Positions 5,188-7,441 of a stretch of DNA of 7,441 nt are shown here, piece by piece. Origin of the DNA: Betaproteobacteria bacterium (lineage in GTDB: Bacteria; Pseudomonadota; Gammaproteobacteria; Burkholderiales; Burkholderiaceae_E); contig RFVZ01000126.1 of assembly GCA_009922405.1 (NCBI GenBank), forward strand, positions 1 to 7,441, given 5' to 3'. Below the pieces are notes generated by a model. That model was given only the letters and a program-made list of their open reading frames with translations. It was not told where the DNA came from and searched no databases. Positions within the stretch are counted from its first letter, which is position 1. The number at the start of each line of letters is the position of its first letter. Both the position numbers and the translations under genes were made by a program.

Positions 5188-6957
5188 ATGCCCGATCGAT
5201 TTCAACCCGCAAAGGCGAGGCTAGCCACCGCCCTTTCTGTGAGCTTGATGATGTTGGCCGGTTGTGGTTCAGATGATTTACCGCAACTTTCCGAAGCCAT
5301 TCCCGCCAATTTCTCAGGCGATTGCGCGACTCTGGCTTCGTCTCTCTCGGGGCTTAAAGGGACAGTCATCACGGCTTCCAGCACGGTGGGCGCTGGACTG
5401 TTATCGAACATCGTCACCCCTGAGCATTGCCTGGTAACGGGCAAAATGAACGAGCGAGTCAGCCCGGTTGATGGGCAGACTTACTACATTGGATTCCAGG
5501 TACGTTTGCCAAAAAGTTGGAATGGTCGCTTCTTCTATCAGGCCAATGGGGGCACAGATGGCGCGGTCTCAACGGCGGCTGGTGCGTTGGGCGGGGGACC
5601 TGTCACCTCGGCCCTCGCAAAAGGTTTTGCCGTGCTGAGTTCTGATGCGGGGCATCAGTCACAAACGACGCCATTCTTTGGGCTCGATCCGCAAGCCCGC
5701 ATCGATTATGGCTACAACGCGGTGGGCCAATTGACGCCGATGGCCAAAGATTTGATCAAGTCGGTTTATGGCAAAGCACCGGACCGTTCCTATCTTGGCG
5801 GATGCTCGAACGGGGGGCGTCATGCCCTGGTCGCTGCGAGCCGGTATGGCGATCTTTATGACGGCATCTTAGGTGGTGCGCCCGGCTACAACTTGCCCAA
5901 AGCTGCCGTCGCTCAACTTTGGGGAGTTCAGCAGTATGCGACCGTGGCAACTGCCACTAAGACGACGGACACCACAGCGTCAGGGACCGTGGTGACATTG
6001 CCGACTCCGTTGCCGGACGTTTCCACTGCCTTTACTGCGGCGGAGCGGACCATGATCGCCTCCAAGATTCTTGCCAAATGCGATTCGCTCGACAACGCGA
6101 CAGACAATTGGGTTGGCGATGTGGCGGCCTGTCAGAAGGCATTCAACGTGGCTACTGACATCCCGACCTGCACGGGAACTCGGGATGGAACTTGCCTGAC
6201 AAGCACTCAAAAAACCGTCTTAGCGAACGTTCACAGCGGCGCAAAAAACACAGCCGGTAGCGCGCTTTACAACAGCTTTCCCTATGACACTGGTATTTCA
6301 TCCTCAGCTTGGGCCAGCTGGAAATTCGCCAATTCCACTGGTGTAGGCCGCGACCCTGGTGCAACGGCGTTCATATTCACAACACCGCCAAAAACAGATA
6401 CGGTCAATTTCCTGGGGCTGCCCTACGCCCTGAGTTTTAACTTTGATGTGGATGCACCCAAAATTTTTGCGACCTCAGGGGTTTATACCGAATCAGCCAT
6501 GTCTTTCATGACCCCTCAGGATCCGAGCAATTTGGGCAAAATGCTTAATCGCGGCGCCAAGCTAATGGTCTACCACGGCACTTCAGATCCGGTTTTTTCA
6601 TTCAATGACACCGTGTCTTGGTGGGAAAGCGTCAAAAATATTTTTGGCGGCAATACCGATCGATTTGTCAGGTTGTATCCCGTACCCGGCATGTCACATT
6701 GTTCAGGAGGGCCCGCGGCTGACCAGTTCGACCTGATTGACCCACTGGTTAACTGGGTGGAAAAGGGAACAGCACCGAACTCTGTCGTGGCTAAAGCCCG
6801 AGGTACCGGGACCAATTCAATCGCTGCTTTGGTCAACTCGGAAGTACCAGCAACTTGGGCTGCAGATCGCTCCCGGCCGTTGTGCCCTTACCCAACCGTC
6901 CCGACCTATAACGGATCGGGAGATCTGAACCAGGCGTCGAGCTTCAGCTGTAAATAG
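5188..6957 (+). CDS. lipoprotein tannase/feruloyl esterase-family alpha/beta hydrolase
   Basis: An envelope-anchored serine esterase of 589 aa; family members cleave ester bonds of gallates, ferulates or, in MHETase, mono(hydroxyethyl) terephthalate. A signal sequence with lipobox LAGC places the lipidated Cys26 at the N-terminus, followed by GSDD. The family's CS-D-HC arrangement is complete: Cys206-Ser207 in GGCSNGG (nucleophile), Asp467 in YHGTSDP, and His504-Cys505 in GMSHCSGG, where the two Cys typically form a disulfide joining Ser and His. Within the lid insertion (about 235-425), CDSLDNATDNWVGD matches the family's calcium loop: Asp299, Asp302 and Asp306 have the spacing of the MHETase ligands. 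TAGGAG at 5176-5181, six bases upstream, supports the start. Twin palindromes precede it, a hairpin follows, and a convergent MarR regulator lies beyond. Family is firm; substrate is unknown. Confidence 0.9.
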   Translation: MPDRFQPAKARLATALSVSLMMLAGCGSDDLPQLSEAIPANFSGDCATLASSLSGLKGTVITASSTVGAGLLSNIVTPEHCLVTGKMNERVSPVDGQTYYIGFQVRLPKSWNGRFFYQANGGTDGAVSTAAGALGGGPVTSALAKGFAVLSSDAGHQSQTTPFFGLDPQARIDYGYNAVGQLTPMAKDLIKSVYGKAPDRSYLGGCSNGGRHALVAASRYGDLYDGILGGAPGYNLPKAAVAQLWGVQQYATVATATKTTDTTASGTVVTLPTPLPDVSTAFTAAERTMIASKILAKCDSLDNATDNWVGDVAACQKAFNVATDIPTCTGTRDGTCLTSTQKTVLANVHSGAKNTAGSALYNSFPYDTGISSSAWASWKFANSTGVGRDPGATAFIFTTPPKTDTVNFLGLPYALSFNFDVDAPKIFATSGVYTESAMSFMTPQDPSNLGKMLNRGAKLMVYHGTSDPVFSFNDTVSWWESVKNIFGGNTDRFVRLYPVPGMSHCSGGPAADQFDLIDPLVNWVEKGTAPNSVVAKARGTGTNSIAALVNSEVPATWAADRSRPLCPYPTVPTYNGSGDLNQASSFSCK

Positions 6958-6969
6958 AGCTGTAAATAG
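6946..6969 (+). repeat. 12-bp tandem duplication spanning the esterase stop codon
   Basis: AGCTGTAAATAG occurs at 6946-6957 and immediately again at 6958-6969. The first copy ends exactly with the esterase TAG. Because 12 is a multiple of three, readthrough would add Ser-Cys-Lys and meet a second TAG. This looks like a slippage or short-duplication event at the gene end. Confidence 0.85.
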
Positions 6970-6985
6970 AACGATCTCGAGTGCC

Positions 6986-7007
6986 GTGAGGGGCGGTGGC
7001 CCCTCAC
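6986..7007. terminator. strong GC-rich hairpin between convergent esterase and MarR genes
   Basis: GTGAGGGGC (6986-6994) pairs perfectly with GCCCCTCAC (6999-7007) around a four-base loop GGTG, giving a nine-pair stem rich in G-C. It lies 29 bp after the esterase stop and just beyond the MarR stop on the other strand, as expected for a shared terminator. No long T run follows on either strand (only TTT at 7015-7017), so it may act with Rho or mainly protect 3' ends. Confidence 0.6.
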
Positions 7008-7013
7008 CTACGA

Positions 7014-7053
7014 CTTTCGATACCTAGGTCTTTCGATACCTAGGTCTTTCGAT
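7014..7053. repeat. 2.5 copies of a 16-bp tandem repeat at the MarR gene end
   Basis: CTTTCGATACCTAGGT is present at 7014-7029 and 7030-7045, followed by a half copy CTTTCGAT at 7046-7053. Each full unit contains the 8-bp palindrome ACCTAGGT, at 7022-7029 and 7038-7045. The MarR stop (TAG, 7042-7040) falls inside the second copy, and the last codons of the gene are the partial copy. CTAG is generally uncommon in proteobacterial DNA, so two copies this close stand out. Confidence 0.85.
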
Positions 7054-7441
7054 GTTGAGCAACCTTGCGAAGTAATTCAAGCAGGATCTGCTTTTCTGCT
7101 GGGGTTAAATGCTTCCAGATATTTTCTTCCATCGAACGGCTCACTGATGTCAGCTGCGCCGCCATCGCCTGACCAGTTTCACTCAAGCGGACGAGTTGCA
7201 TTCGTCGGTCGCGCACACTTTGAATTCGAGTCAGAAAATCGCATTTTTCCAGGCGGTCCAGAATCAAGGTCAAGTTAGGTGCAGCGATGTTGAGCACCGT
7301 GCTCAAGCGTTTAGGTGTTAATTCCTGATTTGCTTGAAGCAGAACCAGAATCGTGAACTCGAGCTTGTTGAGGTTGAACGTTTCCTGGATACAGGTTTTA
7401 AACACATGATCCGTTGGAATACTGGCCTGAGCAAGGTGGTA
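7040..7441 (-). CDS. MarR-family transcriptional regulator (5' end outside the window)
   Basis: A winged-helix repressor of the MarR type; such dimers usually bind palindromes and release them on binding aromatic or phenolic ligands. A GTG at 7405 could start the gene, but the same frame stays open to the window edge, reading YHLAQASIPTDHVFKT. This looks like the family's first helix, so the true start is probably beyond 7441. Counting from the edge (133 residues visible), a dimerisation helix and the linker LNKLEFTILVLL come first. The recognition region LTPKRLSTVLNIAAPNLTLILDRLE follows around 41-65, then the wing signature DRRMQLVRLSETG (78-90) and a C-terminal helix with LTPAEKQILLELL. 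It faces the esterase gene, whose promoter holds twin palindromes, so it may control that gene. Target and ligand are inferred only. Confidence 0.88.
   Translation of the reverse strand, partial: YHLAQASIPTDHVFKTCIQETFNLNKLEFTILVLLQANQELTPKRLSTVLNIAAPNLTLILDRLEKCDFLTRIQSVRDRRMQLVRLSETGQAMAAQLTSVSRSMEENIWKHLTPAEKQILLELLRKVAQHRKT

Overview
The window looks like ordinary chromosomal DNA from a moderately GC-rich Gram-negative bacterium, most likely a betaproteobacterium (Burkholderiales-like). This is an inference from the gene types: two lipobox-bearing secreted hydrolases, a Tat-exported sulfite dehydrogenase next to a c-type cytochrome, a zeta-class glutathione transferase and an ArgO/LysE exporter. 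No rRNA, tRNA, CRISPR array, insertion sequence or phage gene is visible.

Layout, left to right. Positions 1-245 hold a possible 3' gene end and the leader of a lipoprotein S53 (sedolisin) peptidase (246-1673, +). Its 3' end faces a minus-strand pair, sorA (1987-3243) and a sorB-like monoheme cytochrome c (1699-1959, with a probable frameshift near its 5' end). Diverging from sorA across only 60 bp is a plus-strand pair: a zeta-class GST/maleylacetoacetate isomerase (3304-3951) and a LysE/ArgO amino-acid exporter (3981-4601). Next comes a HigA-type antitoxin (4678-4971) with no toxin gene. A short in-frame fossil ending VEIVDYH just upstream looks like the tail of a lost HigB. An AT-rich promoter region with two identical palindromes then precedes a large lipoprotein of the tannase/feruloyl esterase family (5188-6957). 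Facing it is a MarR-family regulator (7040-7441, minus), whose 5' end runs off the window.

How the genes may work together. SorA would oxidise sulfite in the periplasm and pass electrons to the adjacent cytochrome. The GST and LysE genes are closely spaced and probably co-transcribed, but no shared pathway is evident. The tannase-family esterase and the MarR regulator form a plausible ester/aromatic-acid catabolic unit, with the paired GTAATTAC palindromes as candidate operators. The S53 peptidase stands alone.

The points most worth a second look are small-scale: the disrupted start of the cytochrome gene, the toxin fossil beside an orphan antitoxin, the paired palindromes before the esterase, a perfect inverted repeat running into the sorA Shine-Dalgarno sequence, and two independent short tandem duplications at the stop codons of the convergent esterase and MarR genes. 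I see no convincing evidence of a wholly new multi-gene system.
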